Shown here one piece after another: positions 1 to 11,639 of a DNA stretch of 64,000 nt. The notes below the pieces were generated by a model that made no database searches, was not told where the DNA came from, and worked only from the letters and a program-made list of their open reading frames with translations. The DNA comes from Diabrotica undecimpunctata. Lineage: Eukaryota > Arthropoda > Insecta > Coleoptera > Chrysomelidae. Each line of letters opens with the position of its first letter. Positions within the stretch are counted from its first letter, which is position 1. The translations under genes and the position numbers were made by a program. The stretch lies in assembly GCF_040954645.1 (NCBI RefSeq), contig NC_092806.1, positions 132,331,151-132,395,150 of the forward strand. Reading direction: 5' to 3'.

Positions 1-715
1 ACTGATGTCCAAATTATTATTTATAATTGACCAAATGTGTATGTAACCTAATTAACTACGTGTGTGTATTTAATAACAAATAGATTCATTCGGTCTACTG
101 GGTGATAAAATTATACTGTCCAATTTCGGATATGAATTCTGAAGATTTGATATTGGACACCACACTATCATTGATTCATTTAACGAGAGTTCTTTATTGG
201 GGTAATAAACCTGCATTCATTTTATCACTGAAAAAATTAATGAATGTCTTGACTTTTCGGATTTGTGTTCGAATGACTTGATTTTGGCGATTTTTGAATT
301 GCAGAGCTCTTAAAATAAGAAGAAATCTGTTTCGGTACACAAAGCTTAAAAATGCAATGAGTTGATTTACTCGAATTTTTATCATATGAAATAGCAAACT
401 GAAAAACTTCTTTAATTCGTCAGCAGTTATATGTTATTCTTGATTTAACTCCGGAACTTTCACACAATAGTGTGTGTGACAGCGTGTGCATTTGTTTTGG
501 TACAAAAATCATTGTAAAAATCGTAAATCGATTAAAATAATCGATTGGTTCTGTTCCATTTACGTCAACCTGGTATTTTATTGAAATTAAAACTAATCTT
601 TTGAGGCTTAGTGAATGCCCTTGGTCAAATTTTGGATCCCTAAGACTGGTGATGTCGGCGGAAATGGAGAAGAGTCAACTCAAAGAGGCGCTGAATGTTG
701 ACAGTTATAACTACC
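1..715. other. No gene recognised
   Basis: AT-rich sequence with stops in all frames. The short open frames here have no recognisable motif. There is a small TG-rich patch around 470-490. I see no terminal repeats or tail that would assign it to an element. Confidence 0.5.
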
Positions 716-865
716 TTAAGATTCATCACTAGAACTAGCTTCGTCAATATAGTCTGGATCATCTTCAGCATCACACTCTTCTATAAGTTGCAGAAGTTCT
801 TGATCAGACAATGGCTTTCTGTGCCAAGCTTGATCACACTTTGCAAATTTTTTCTGGTTTTCCAT
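716..865 (-). pseudogene. Acidic 49-aa ORF, possible piggyBac N-terminus
   Basis: A short open frame on the minus strand starts at the ATG complementary to 863-865 and ends at a TAA at 716-718. It encodes 49 residues with a basic start (MENQKKFAKC), then LSDQELLQLIEE and a run of Asp, Glu and Ser ending SSSDES. Acidic, serine-rich N-termini of this kind precede the catalytic core of many piggyBac-like transposases, but no core follows in the expected direction. It could equally be an unrelated small ORF. The assignment is inference from composition only. Confidence 0.22.
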
Positions 866-1397
866 CACTGGAACAGCCCGGTAATTAATCCATGAGAACT
901 GCCAATAAATAACTTCTTTATACTAAAACAAATCCTTGATAGGAGCAAACGAATGCACCTGCCGAGTTTATATTACATGCAGGTTACTACTTTATGTGAT
1001 TTTAGCTTAAAATACTGTCTAAAATGCTACTATAAAAAAATAATGACACAAGATCATAATAGTTACCTTTTTTAAAGCCCAAATAGATTTTGCAATTTAA
1101 TTCCTTCAAACGAGTCACCTGAATATAAGTAAGCACACACACACTCGGAACCAACGTAGCGGGTTATACACACCATACTCGAAGCCGGGTAATATTATGA
1201 CCAATGAACATAAGACCCTCGAAAATGCGTCAAAAATATCAATACTGTTTAAAATTACATGATACTTACAGGCAAAACATTTACTGTTATTCAATCATCT
1301 AAACCAACATAAAAATTATTTTCATTAGTTGATGATGATCTGTAGATTATAGTTATTGGTGTGTTTTTAACATTTCAACAAATTATAATTATGTCTA
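866..1397. other. No gene recognised
   Basis: AT-rich spacer with stops in every frame. A short CA-rich patch lies near 1130-1142. Nothing else is supported. Confidence 0.45.
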
Positions 1398-1481
1398 ATT
1401 TATAAAACAAAAATAATAGTTGCACCTTTTCACAAATTCGTCAGTCGTGACATCTGGTTAATTGAAATAACAAATTGTGTA
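1398..1481 (+). repeat. Left copy of direct repeat flanking a LINE
   Basis: About 85 bp resembling 3676-3768 in the same orientation. Shared blocks include GTTGCACCTTTT, GACATCTGGTTAATTGAAAT and CAAATTGTGT, with a few indels between. It abuts the first recognisable LINE codons. It is far longer than a normal LINE target-site duplication, so it is more likely pre-existing repeat DNA or element-terminal sequence. Confidence 0.7.
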
Positions 1482-3675
1482 TACAAAATATTCACCATAA
1501 ACAGATAGTGGATGTGAGAACTTTGATGTCACCCAATGTGGGAAGCGATCACTATTTGGTACTTGGTAAAATTAGATTCAATGAAAAATGGAAAAGGAAG
1601 CTTAAACCAACCAATTCAGATGAAATATTAAAAATAGAAAATTTGAGAGATGACTCCATAAAACCATTATATAAAAAAAGGCTAGAACAGAAAATGCAAA
1701 TGGAGAATATCGAAAATAAAAAGAAAACTTAAGAAAAATGTTCTGGATGCTGCCCGAGAAGTACTTGGAATGAAAATAATAAACAAAAAGTGGTCAACGA
1801 AAACACCATGGTTTACACTAGAGGTTAAATAAAAATATCACCAAAAAAAGAAAGCTTTCCTAAAATATCCTAAAATAAAAGTAAAAAAAAAACGAATGAA
1901 TCATATGAAGAGTATAAAAGAATAAGAACTGAAACTCATCAAATGGTAAGAAAAACATATTACTGGGAAAGATTCACAAAAGGAATAGAGATGGATTCTA
2001 TGGACAACAGAAACAAGTATGGCGCTTCATAAGACAACAAAGAAGTGAAATGCAAGAACTAGTTGAAATAGAACACATACGAGAGGATACATGGATGGCC
2101 TTCCTGACAGAAATGTTTAAAAAACAAAACGAAGAACCTTTACCAGAAACGCCAAATATAATAACTGAGGAAAAGACCGAAATTTCCCAAAACGATGTGA
2201 AAGAAGAAATAAACAAATTAAAAAACAGAAAGTCACCAGGAGAAGATCAAATACCAAATGAACTCTTAAAATATGGAGGTGATTACCTTATACAACAACT
2301 GCAACTTTTTATTAATAAAATAATCACCACGAACAGAATACCAGATGAATGGAGGAGAGCGATCATGGTGATGTTCTTCACAAAAAGAGATAAGAAAGAC
2401 CCCAATAATTATCGAGCAATAAATCTATTAAATACAACACTCAAATTGACAACAAGAATAATAGCGACAAAAATAAACGAACGAATATCTCCGCAAGAGG
2501 AACAGCAAGGATTTCGGAAAGGAAGACCATGCACGGATGTAGTTTTTGTAATAAGACAAATAAAAGAAAACGCTGGAGTCGCTGGAATACAACAAACCAG
2601 CATATATGGGTTTGATAGATTTGAAGAAAGCGTTTGATAGAGTAAGAATTCGGGACGCGATACATTTATTATATGAAAAGGGAATATCACTGGATTTAGT
2701 AAAAACCATTGAGAATATATATAAAGATAACATAGCTATGGTAAGATGTAAAGGAAAACTATCGCAACCTATCAAATATGAAACTGAGATTAGACAAGGA
2801 GATTCGCTGAGCCCATTATTATTTAATCTGATAATGGATGAAATCATAAAGAAAGTTCAAAAAAGGAGAGGATATAGAATGGAAGGAAAGGAAATAAGGA
2901 TAATATGCTACGCCGACGACGCCATAATAACAGCCGAAAATGAAGACGACCTACAAAGATTAATTAAAGAATTCGAAGATACGGCGCTCATATACAACAT
3001 TGAGATCTCAACAGAGAAAACTAAAGCGATAGTGAAATCAGCGGAACCGAGACGATGTAAACTAGTCGTAAATAACAAAATAATAGAACAAGTGATGGAA
3101 ACTGAATACTTGGAAATAAAACTGTCTCAAGCTACGGAAAAGTGGAAGAAGAAGTACAAGAACAAGTGAACATGGCAAACAGAGCAGAAGGATGTCTCAA
3201 CAACACAATCTGGAGAAACAAATACCTCACAACGGAAACGAAAACCAGGATATATAAATCAACAATAAGACCGATAATGACGTACACAGCGAAAACAAGA
3301 GCAGATACGGCGAAAACAAAAAGACTACTGGAAACAACAGAAATGAAAGTCTTACGAAAAATAACAAACCAAACTCTAAGAAACAGAGTAAGAAGTGAGG
3401 AAATACGAGCGAGATGTGGTATAGAGGAAATAAACGCGTGGACCAAAAGAAGAAAAGTGGAATGGAATCAACACATCGAAAGAATGACAGAAAATAGAAT
3501 AGTACGAATAGCAAGAGACAAATCGCCAAATCGAAGAACATTATTGGACGACCGAGGAAAAGATGGTCAGACAACGTCAATTGAGGCTAAAAACCGAAGT
3601 AAAACAGGCATTAAGACACTAATATATCAGGGATTATTCAGGTTTCAGTTAGACATATATAATCAAAAATTATAA
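1475..3675 (+). pseudogene. APE-type LINE, endonuclease C-end plus reverse transcriptase (broken)
   Basis: Remnant of a non-LTR retrotransposon polyprotein, which nicks target DNA and copies its own RNA at the nick. It opens with the end of an AP-endonuclease domain (GSDHYLV, near 1540), followed by a linker with several stops to about 2050. The reverse transcriptase starts at EEINKLKNRKSPGEDQIPNE, continues through NNYRAINLLN and GFRKGRPCTD, and shifts frame near 2600. It then carries DLKKAFDRV, RQGDSLSPLLFN and the catalytic YADD (2909-2920). A second shift near 3140 leads into the post-RT block (RPIMTYTAKTRADTAKTKRL). Most of the endonuclease and all of ORF1 are missing. The same family recurs at 7981-8258 and probably 60120-61545. 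Certainly non-LTR; clade not fixed. Confidence 0.92.
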
Positions 3676-3768
3676 TTTATAATACAATAAATAACAGTTG
3701 CACCTTTTCTGGTTAATTCAACTAACTGACATCTGGTTAATTGAAATGCCAAATTGTGTGAACACAAA
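3676..3768 (+). repeat. Right copy of direct repeat flanking a LINE
   Basis: Counterpart of 1398-1481, about 2.28 kb away in the same orientation. By eye roughly four bases in five match across the alignable part, with the middle block more diverged. Confidence 0.7.
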
Positions 3769-4877
3769 GTGAGACGTGGCCAATTGACCTAAACGGGTGC
3801 AAAAAATATTTAAAAACCAAAAAGTTAAACAGGATTGCCTGTCCCCAAGACATAACCATGTTTATATAATGGCACAAAAATTTCACTTTAGTATGTCCGA
3901 ACATCAAAACCTGTTTTCTTTTTTTATAAAATATCTAAAATTATCTTTAATAAATGAAAATTACATTCATCTCAGCATCGAACGAGCGGCAGAAAAATAA
4001 AAATTGTTTTTTAATATGGGGTTCCACTCTCAAAAAATAAAAATCATTGGTCTCTTTTTTAATTTTCTAGCCAACAAAAAGCGGTTGATTGAGCTGTCAG
4101 CCTCGGGGGGAACAAAGCCTTTTTAATCACCTAATTACATGTCTGACTCTCTAGTTGGCGGTATTATGGCAACTCAATTGTTTTTTTCTATTATGTATCC
4201 TGACGGCTCTGGGTGATTATTAAGATATGGACTTAATTTTAACTAGAAATCTACTTTTTTATCTAGATTAAAATGCGGGATGTGATTTATGAATATTTAT
4301 CGAGATAATAAAATATGAATTAATTTCTTTCTCACCATTCTGGCAGATGGTGTTTGTAATAAAATTAGTTTCGGTTAAATTAATATAAAATATGCATTTG
4401 GGTAATAATTATTTTTGTTTTATAGACTCAGTTATGAACTCTTTAAACAGGATTTCATTTTACAACATCATGTATGAATGGGTTTTGTCCAAGTGATTAT
4501 TGTCCATGTAAAGACTACAAGGATAGTATTCTTCAAATATCTAGTAAAATTGATGCCAGCTTTAGGGATATTAACATTTTAAAAATTCCAATAAAGAACT
4601 AGAAACTATATCTATGTATGAAGACATCTCTAACACAAATAAAAAAAATAAAATTCGTTTAACAGTAATTACGGGTATAAAACACACACAATGTAAAAGT
4701 GTCCAAAAACTGAAAGAAGAAATTTCAATTAGAGCGAAGGAAGTAATATAGAAGACAAGCTAATAAACTACTTAGAGGAAAAAACATGTACGCAATGTAT
4801 TCATTCTTTAATAAAAAATCTGAAAGAAAATCGATTAGGATTAAGTCTCATGGAAAAATTCTGATCAAAATATGTAG
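3769..4877. other. No gene recognised; one 42-codon ORF
   Basis: Mostly AT-rich spacer. An open frame at 4474-4602 (+) encodes a short peptide beginning MNGFCPSDYCPCKDYKDS with four closely spaced cysteines. It might be a fragment of a retroelement ORF1, but no homology is clear. 4094-4115 resembles 45102-45121 (see findings). Confidence 0.4.
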
Positions 4878-4880
4878 GTT

Positions 4881-4920
4881 ATATAGATAGATAAATAGAT
4901 AGTTAGATACATAGATAGTT
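4881..4920 (-). repeat. Tetranucleotide-like 3' tail of the inverted LINE
   Basis: A degenerate GATA/TAGA-type run lies exactly where the 3' end of the minus-strand LINE should be, so on the element's strand it reads as a short TATC-like tail. Short tandem-repeat tails are known for CR1-like and some Jockey-like LINEs. Confidence 0.6.
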
Positions 4921-7310
4921 TATTTGACTGTAAGTTACAACAAGGTTTACAGCAAGTCAAAACTAAAATTATAAATATTAAACATTACATACACTTTCGT
5001 AATATTCATTTAATGTATAAGGACACATGGTCACCAGGTACTCTTTGACTTGGTTTTTAAAAGCTGTAGTTGAATTAATGTTTTTAAATTTTTGAGGAAG
5101 TTGATTATACAGTAGTAAACCACAGACTGTAAATGACTTCCTACGTATTTCTAAATGACGATAGTGTATAACAAACTGTCTCTTATTTCTTGTGTTGTGT
5201 GAGTGAATATCACTGTTACGTAAAAAAGTTCTTTTATTTTTATGAATTAGTATCAATAATTCCCAAATGTAAATTCCATACACTGTTAATATTTAAATCT
5301 CTAAATAGGTTTTTACAAGACCAACCATACGGAACACCTGCAATACATCTGACAATACGCTTTTGGGCCTTGAAAACGTACTTTATACTTATAGAAGAGC
5401 CACCCCAGACAGTTATACCGTAACTCATTGTCAATTGTACCCAAATTTCTCAATTAATAACATTTAAAATTGAGTTTTTTACATACATTCCAACAATGAG
5501 CATTAAAAGATAAATGAGAGTCGAAAGTCACTCCTACAAAACTTTACATCACTACAACCCAAAATACCCTCACCATTGATTGGAATATTTAAATCAGGTT
5601 TAGTAGAATTTGAACGGGATGTAAATGATAAAAATTTAGTTTCGTGAACATTGAACAGGACTGATTACTGGACCAATCAGAGAAGGTCTTCGGCGAGTTT
5701 GTTATTTCATCTTGTAAAAATTTATGTCTTTATCGCGATATAGCATTGTTGAGTTATCTGCATAAACTGATACAAATGCATCAGACATTACATATGGTAG
5801 ATCATTAATATACAAAATAACTAATATCGGGCCCAATATGTAGCCTTGTGGTACTCCTTTGTTATTAACAATCGGATCAGACATTGAAATCTTGAAGTTA
5901 TTTTTCACTCTAACTATTTGGTGCCGGTCTTTCAGATAGGAACCAAACCAGCTATGGACAACTCCCCTAACACCATATCTGTACAATCTATCGAGGAGTA
6001 CATCGTGTTGCACACAATCAAAAGCACGACTGAGGTCACAAAAAATTGTAGTTGGATTTAAACTGTTTTCAATAGAGATTAAGACTTCCTCATAGAAACT
6101 GTTAATGGCTGTGAAAGTAGAAAATTTATTTCGAAATCCATGTTGATGCTTTGTGATAATTTGGTTGATATCTAAAAATAATAAAAGTTGTTTTAGCATT
6201 GCATATTCAATAATCTTAGATATCACAGGTGGAACAGAAAATGGTAGAAAATTTGACATTAATTCAGGATCACCTTGTTTTAATACCGGTAAAATAATAG
6301 AAGTTTTCAGCATACTGGAAAAAAACACCAGTATTGAAAGAAGCATTTATAATATGAGCAAGTGGTGTCAAAATCTGAGACGCAATTTTCTTAATTAATA
6401 TACCTGATATTTCATCAAAACCATACGATGCTTTGTTTTTTATTTTATATTTTATTATGTCTAAGATATCTTCCTCTGTTTCATAAGATAGGAACAAACT
6501 ATTTTAAATAAAATCGTTGGAATGCTGAAAATTTAAATCAGGTTTAATTATTTTACTAATTATATCTATTGGTGCATCTATAAAGTAATCATTAAATTTG
6601 TTAGATATTATCTCTGAATCTGTAATCCTAGTATCATCTATTTTTAGACAGATATTTTTGTGATTTTTTTGTTTTCCATTAAGTTTATTTATAACAGCCC
6701 ATGTGGTTTTGTTTTTGTTAGAGGATTCAGAGATTTTGTTAAAATAAAACTGACCCTTTGTGGACTCAACAAGAACTTTGTGCTGATATTTTTTTTGTGT
6801 ATATGGAGTTTTTAGCTCAGGGTATGCCTTACTCAAGATATACAAATCCTTTAGACTGTCTGAAGAAGATTTTATTTCTTTTGTGACCCATGTTTTTTTA
6901 TTTGGTTTTGGTAATGTTTAGTTTTTCTAATAGGACAAGTAATATTGAAATAGAACTGTAATTTATCATGAAAGGCATTATATTTACTTTCAACATCCAT
7001 AGCGCCTTCATGTGTTACTCTGAAAATATTTCGAAATGATGTCATAGTTGTATTAATAAAATTCAACCTTAAAAGGAATATATCGTGATCCGATTTAGTA
7101 TTTACATTTACAGTACCTATACAATCATCACAATTTGTATATACCTGATTAAAAATATTTCCGCATGTGGAAGTCGACCTTGTAGGTGTAAAGTTCCTGG
7201 GTGACAAACCATAAGATGCTAGAAGACCAGAAAATCTGTGTGAATTATTTAGTGTCATGAAATTTACATTAAAATCGCCTGTTAAAAATATGAATTGATT
7301 TGGTTTAAAA
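4921..7310 (-). pseudogene. Jockey/CR1-type LINE, 5'-truncated and broken
   Basis: Minus-strand non-LTR element. In its own order: the end of an AP-endonuclease domain with TKSDHDIF (6872-7258), a pre-RT linker (6504-6845), then reverse transcriptase (5702-6497) with KASYGFDEI, QHGFRNKFSTFTAI, FCDLSRAFDCVQHDVLL and GVPQGYILGPILVILYINDL. The tail region (4978-5434) carries SYGITVWGGSS and SHNTRNKRQFV, typical of the C-terminus. The catalytic box reads YADN (5753-5764) instead of YADD, so this copy would probably be inactive even without its frameshifts. It ends in a short tandem-repeat tail at 4881-4920. The 5' end is truncated near 7310. Confidence 0.9.
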
Positions 7311-7611
7311 GTTGAATTTAAAATGAAACTAGCAAAAAAGTTATCATAACAAATGGAACAGTATAGGTATAATCAGTAATCCAGTTTTTGGAAAAACCAA
7401 TTTCGATAAATAAGGAAAAGTAAAAAAGCAATAACCTTGATGAAGAATGCTGGTGCTGTTCGTCCTGAAGAAAAAATATCTGCAGAACTAAAAATGGATA
7501 CACTAAATTAATAAAAATTATCACATTGATATTTAACAGATACATAAATAGGGATCCTAAAAAATAATGAATAACATTGATAAACAAGAAAAGGAGTTAA
7601 GGAAATCCAAA
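7311..7611. other. No gene recognised
   Basis: AT-rich junction between two LINE remnants. No motif or terminal structure is visible. Confidence 0.4.
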
Positions 7612-7830
7612 TTATTATATAGAAATAACAGTAACCAGAATGCTTAGCAGACTATATGGAAGAATAACAAAAAACCTTATATGTGAAAAATATAACTCAT
7701 ATGAATCTGAGGAGTAGAATGAGTTCGCAGCTGGTAGATCTACATTAGACAATATTTTTAGCACAACCCAAGTCATAAAAAAACTATTTAAGATCACAAG
7801 AATTACATTTACTAATGGTGGATTAACCAT
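7612..7830 (+). pseudogene. LINE reverse transcriptase fragment
   Basis: A short reading frame gives TVTRMLSRLYGRITKNLI followed by EFAAGRSTLDNIFSTTQVI, with one stop between. These match the region before the catalytic box in many insect LINEs, where the family pattern is SRLYGR followed by GFRAGRS..DNIF. The remainder of the domain is absent. It belongs to a different LINE lineage from its neighbours. Confidence 0.7.
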
Positions 7831-7980
7831 TAGTAAACAGTAACCGTACAGAGACTGTACATCTACTTAAATTTGGAAATAAAATATCGAACCAGTGTAT
7901 CTTCAGTCCGCTGAGATAGTGGCAACAGAAAGGTAAGATAATGGGACTACCAATAGGTGGTACAATATTTCATATATTAC

Positions 7981-8258
7981 ATTACTTCTTCTTCTTCTGT
8001 TGGAGGGAATATGCCTCCAGTAAGTTATCGTTCCATCGGTTTCGTAGTCTCCTAGTCCTTCATGTTCTCTACCTTGCATCTACGTCATATATCCGTACTT
8101 CTAGCTCTGTCCCATAGTGTTTTGCCATTAATTTTTCTCTGTGTTTTCTAAAGTGTTTTTATCTCTGCTGTTTCTAACATCCTTTTTGTACTCTTTGTGT
8201 CAGGAGATGTTTCTGCCGCGTACCTCATTATAGGTCCGATGACCGTTTTGTAAATTCT
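7981..8258 (-). pseudogene. LINE 3'-end fragment with GAA tail
   Basis: Read on the minus strand this gives RIYKTVIGPIMRYAAETSPD, then KSTKRMLETAEIKTL and a degenerate C-terminus. It ends in (GAA)n at 7985-7997. The protein block matches the post-RT region of the LINE at 1475-3675 (IYKSTIRPIMTYTAKTRADT), so the two are the same or sister families. It stops within a few bases of the MULE's left end at 8266, which suggests it was truncated by, or joined to, that element. Confidence 0.85.
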
Positions 8259-8265
8259 GGGGTGT

Positions 8266-10148
8266 ATACTAGTTCGCTCCCGCGGTCAGATTTTAATACC
8301 CCACAGAAAAGGAGCATAGGTAAATTCGCTCCGACCATATATTTCTTAGAAAAGATATTTGAATACTGTCTTCTGAAACTTTGTATTTACCTATTAATAC
8401 AACACTACCATCATTATTTAAAAAAGGATGAGTCTCTTTTAAGCAATGCTACTATATAACATTACTTCTTACTTAAAAAAATATTAAAATTATAACGATA
8501 ATATTACTAAAGTATTATGATGTTAGAGCTCATATTCCCTTATTCAATATTTGATTGGATTTTTCCGTATCAGAAGTTGCATCTTTGAAATGATTGGTAG
8601 GTAATTAGTATTGTACCTGAAATTTTATGATAAGAAATAGAGGTGGTGCGAATCTTAACATTATCACTTTAGTTCCAGTTTGAATGTCATTATACCTAGT
8701 TCATGATGGAGAAATCTGAAGTAAATAAAATGTTAAGTGGAAAGGGCAAGTCAATGTTAGTTATTGACAATTACAAGTATAACTTCCATAAAATGCTTGC
8801 TAATAATATCAAACGTTGGCAGTGTGTAGAAAGAAGTTGCAAAGCATTTGGTAAAACTTTAAATATTTGTAACAGTGTAGTCGAATGTAGTCATAACCAT
8901 ACCCATGAAAGTTTATCAAAAACAGTATTAAACCGGCAAAAATTAAGTAATAGTGTTAAGCGGAAGGCAATGGATGATTTGTGTGAAAAACCATTGAAGT
9001 TGATACACGGCGAAATTAAACAAACATGCACTAAAAGTCTTACTGTGGAAGATGTACATTTGATTAGAAAAAGTATTTATAATGGCAGAAAACAAGTTAT
9101 TCCCAAAATTCGGAAGTGCGCGCAGGAAGTACATGACTAGTTAAACTCCATGGAAGTGACAATCAACCAAAAAGAACAATTTTTATTGAAAAATGATCCG
9201 GTAAACAAATTTGTTCCTTTTTCTTGTGTATCTAACTTAAAATTTTTAAGTAAATTAGAAACAATTTATGTTGATGGAACTTTTAAATACTGCACTAAAT
9301 TTTTTATTCGGCTATTTAGAATCGGACTCGAAAATGGACACTATGTGCCATTGGCATTCTTTTTGCTTTCAAATAAGTTAACAAACTCATATGTGTTTAA
9401 AGACGGAGTATCAATAATTAAACTTAAATTTAAGTCCCAAGGTTGTGTATGCCGATTTCGAAAAAGCGACCCTTGCAGCTGTAAGTGAAGTGTCTCCATC
9501 TGCGAAAATAAACGGATGTAGGTTTCATCTCGGACAATCATGGTGGAGAAAAATTCAAAAAGTTGGTCTGGCTGCTGATTATTCAAACGACAATGAAGTC
9601 GAACCATACCTTAGATATATGTTTGGTCTACCTTTTCTAGATCTATTAGAAGTAGGTGAGTGTTTTGCTTTAGACTTTAGTGAAATATTACCAGCACAAC
9701 ACAAAGCCGTACAACAATTTGCTGACTACTTGGTGGACAACTATATTTCTGAAGAGCTAGACTTCCCTCCTGAGATGTGGGCGAGAAACAGTTCATCACT
9801 TGAGCGTACAACCAATGCCTGTGAAAGTTTCCATTCTAAATTTAATTCGTTATTTTACAATTTGCACGTCTAAAGGTGGAAAACAGTGAATAGAATGTAA
9901 ATTTATAGCAATTATAGGTTTCTATCAATAAATTTCTCTTTATATAAATTTATTTTTGTATATATATACTTTATATTTATTTATGTAAATATCTAACTAC
10001 CACTATTTGATATAATTTCTAATCTAAAATACAAAAGCTGCAGTACCTATTTTCCTGGTGTTAATTTTCCTAGAACTTAATAGATAAATACTTAATCCGC
10101 TTGACCACGAGAGCGAACTAGGTTATGGTTTTCGGAGCGAACTAGTAT
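8266..10148 (+). mobile_element. MULE-type DNA transposon, 1.88 kb
   Basis: Element bounded by inverted ends: ATACTAGTTCGCTCC at 8266-8280 and its reverse complement at 10134-10148, a perfect 15 bp match. Subterminal copies of TTCGCTCC/T recur inside both ends (near 8326 and 10111), and CCCGCGGTCAGATTTTAATA on the left is echoed by CTCGTGGTCAAGCGGATTAA on the right in reverse complement. It encloses one broken transposase gene. No convincing 8-9 bp target duplication is visible: the left flank is a LINE and the right flank a piggyBac relic, so the junctions may have been rearranged. Confidence 0.8.
8703..9873 (+). pseudogene. MULE transposase with N-terminal FLYWCH domain
   Basis: DDE transposase of the Mutator-like group. 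A FLYWCH zinc-binding domain lies at about residues 13-66 (KGKSMLVIDNYKYN, then RWQCVERSCKAFG, then HNHTHE). The MULE core shows DGTFK (first Asp, near 9273), YADFEKA (second Asp, near 9451), the family's GCRFHL Cys-x2-His motif, and ACESFHS (candidate Glu, near 9823). Two lesions are visible: an in-frame TAG at 9138-9140 and a frameshift near 9440-9470. Frames 8703 and 9150 are in register, so this was one gene of roughly 390 residues. Start chosen at the ATG two codons into a clean FLYWCH-containing frame. DNA-binding by FLYWCH and cut-and-paste activity are known for the families, not shown here. Confidence 0.85.
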
Positions 10149-10157
10149 GTAATTAAG

Positions 10158-11275
10158 AGACTTAATTTAGAAGATCTTTGGTCTACCGATGGAACCGGAA
10201 TAAGCTTATTTAGAGAGACGATGTCTTTACAACGATTTATTTTTTACAGTCTTGTCTTGTCTACAAGACATCTATACGCCAAGCGAATACCTTACTATTG
10301 ATGAAAAGCTGGAGGCATTTAGAGGCAGTTGTGGTTTTCGCTAGTATATGCCGAAAAAGCCTGCACGATACGGATTAAAGATATTCGCTCTCGTTGATGC
10401 AAAATCATATTATGTTTTGAATTTAGAACTATACGTGGGATTGCAGCCATAGGGACCCTTCCAATTGAGCAATAAACCTAGCGACGTAGTTCTCCGACTT
10501 GTAACTCCGATATCTGGAACCAAACGAAATGTAACATTCGATAATTGGTTCACAAGTTATGAACTGATGCTGAAGATTTTAAAAGATCATCAACTGACGT
10601 CTACTGGAATTGTAAGAAAAAACAAAAGGCAAATACCTGAAAGTTTTATAACATCTAGTAACAGGCCAGTATATTCCTCAAAATTAGGATTTCAAGAGAG
10701 TATAACGTTAGTTTCACATGTACCAAAAAAAAGTAGTTCTTCTAATGTCAACTTTAACACACTCCTGATATTGACGATAATACTGGCGAAAGTAAGAAAC
10801 CAGAAATAATTTCTTTTTATAACACTACAATATGTGGGGTAGATGTAGTAGATGAATTCTCGGCTTCATACAATGTTTCACGTAATAGCAAAAGGTGGCC
10901 ATTACAATTTTTTATAACGATGACGATAGTCAACTGTGCAGGTATAAATGCTAGAGTAATTTATCAACAAAATACTGGCGATTTTCAGTCTAAACGAAGG
11001 GAACTTTGAAATTATTAGCAATACAGTTACTAACAGAATACAAACAAATTCGGTCCACCAACTTAAGGCTTCCGAGAAATTTACAAGTCCATACTGAAGA
11101 AACTGTAACAAATGATGAAGTGCAATCAGGTAAACGAATGAAAGTAGCCAAAAGATGTAATGTTTGCCCGAGAAAAAATGACAGAAAGACCTTTTATAAT
11201 TGTGTGATTTGTAAAAAAGCTATATGTTTAGAGCAATCAGTGGTGCATTGTGATTCTTGTTATTTATCTTAAAAC
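10158..11275 (+). pseudogene. piggyBac-like transposase remnant
   Basis: Degenerate piggyBac transposase, the TTAA-specific cut-and-paste family with a DDD catalytic triad. Readable blocks in order: LWSTDGTG; LTIDEKLEAFRGSCGFR (first Asp, codon 10300-10302); MPKKPARYGLKIFALVDAKS; NVTFDNWFTSYELM (second Asp, 10540-10542); GVDVVDEFSASYNVSRNSKR (third Asp region, 10842-10853). A C-terminal cysteine-rich finger follows, with CNVCPRKNDRKTFYNCVICK and HCDSC (11158-11270). Stops and at least two frameshifts break it. The N-terminal part is missing. It abuts the right end of the MULE. It differs from the second piggyBac at 44055. Confidence 0.9.
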
Positions 11276-11639
11276 AATTAAAATGTATTCTGTATGTTAT
11301 GTTTTTTCCAAACATTCATTTATTTTTACTAGTTCTCTGATCTCTTCTATATAATCGAGACAAAATGAGTGTGACGTTTTTTTATGCTGTATATTGAGAT
11401 TTTTTTGGAATATTCAAGTATTTAGTTTGCAATTTGTTTCTAAACACTAGTTCCTTTTGATTTAAGTTTGTTATATGTTGAAATATAAATCACAATATAA
11501 AGTTTCTAAAAATGTCTTACTTTTATTTCATTTTTTTTTTAATTTGGGGTATCTGGTACCCCACCACACAGGTTAGTACATTTTAGTCTACCACACTGGC
11601 GCCGGATTAAAGCATTATATTATGAGGGCAATCAAATAG
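11276..11639. other. Spacer after piggyBac remnant
   Basis: T-rich and without ORFs. It may contain the 3' untranslated end of the piggyBac copy. A short self-complementary patch, GGGGTATCTGGTACCCC, lies near 11547-11563. No TTAA-flanked terminus could be assigned. Confidence 0.35.

Noticed and set aside
2409..2847. Three minus-strand ORFs opposite the first LINE
   Set aside because: Shadows of the plus-strand reverse transcriptase; no motifs of their own.
11540..11600. Possible piggyBac 3' terminus (CCC/GGG motif)
   Set aside because: No TTAA at the edge and no matching left end.
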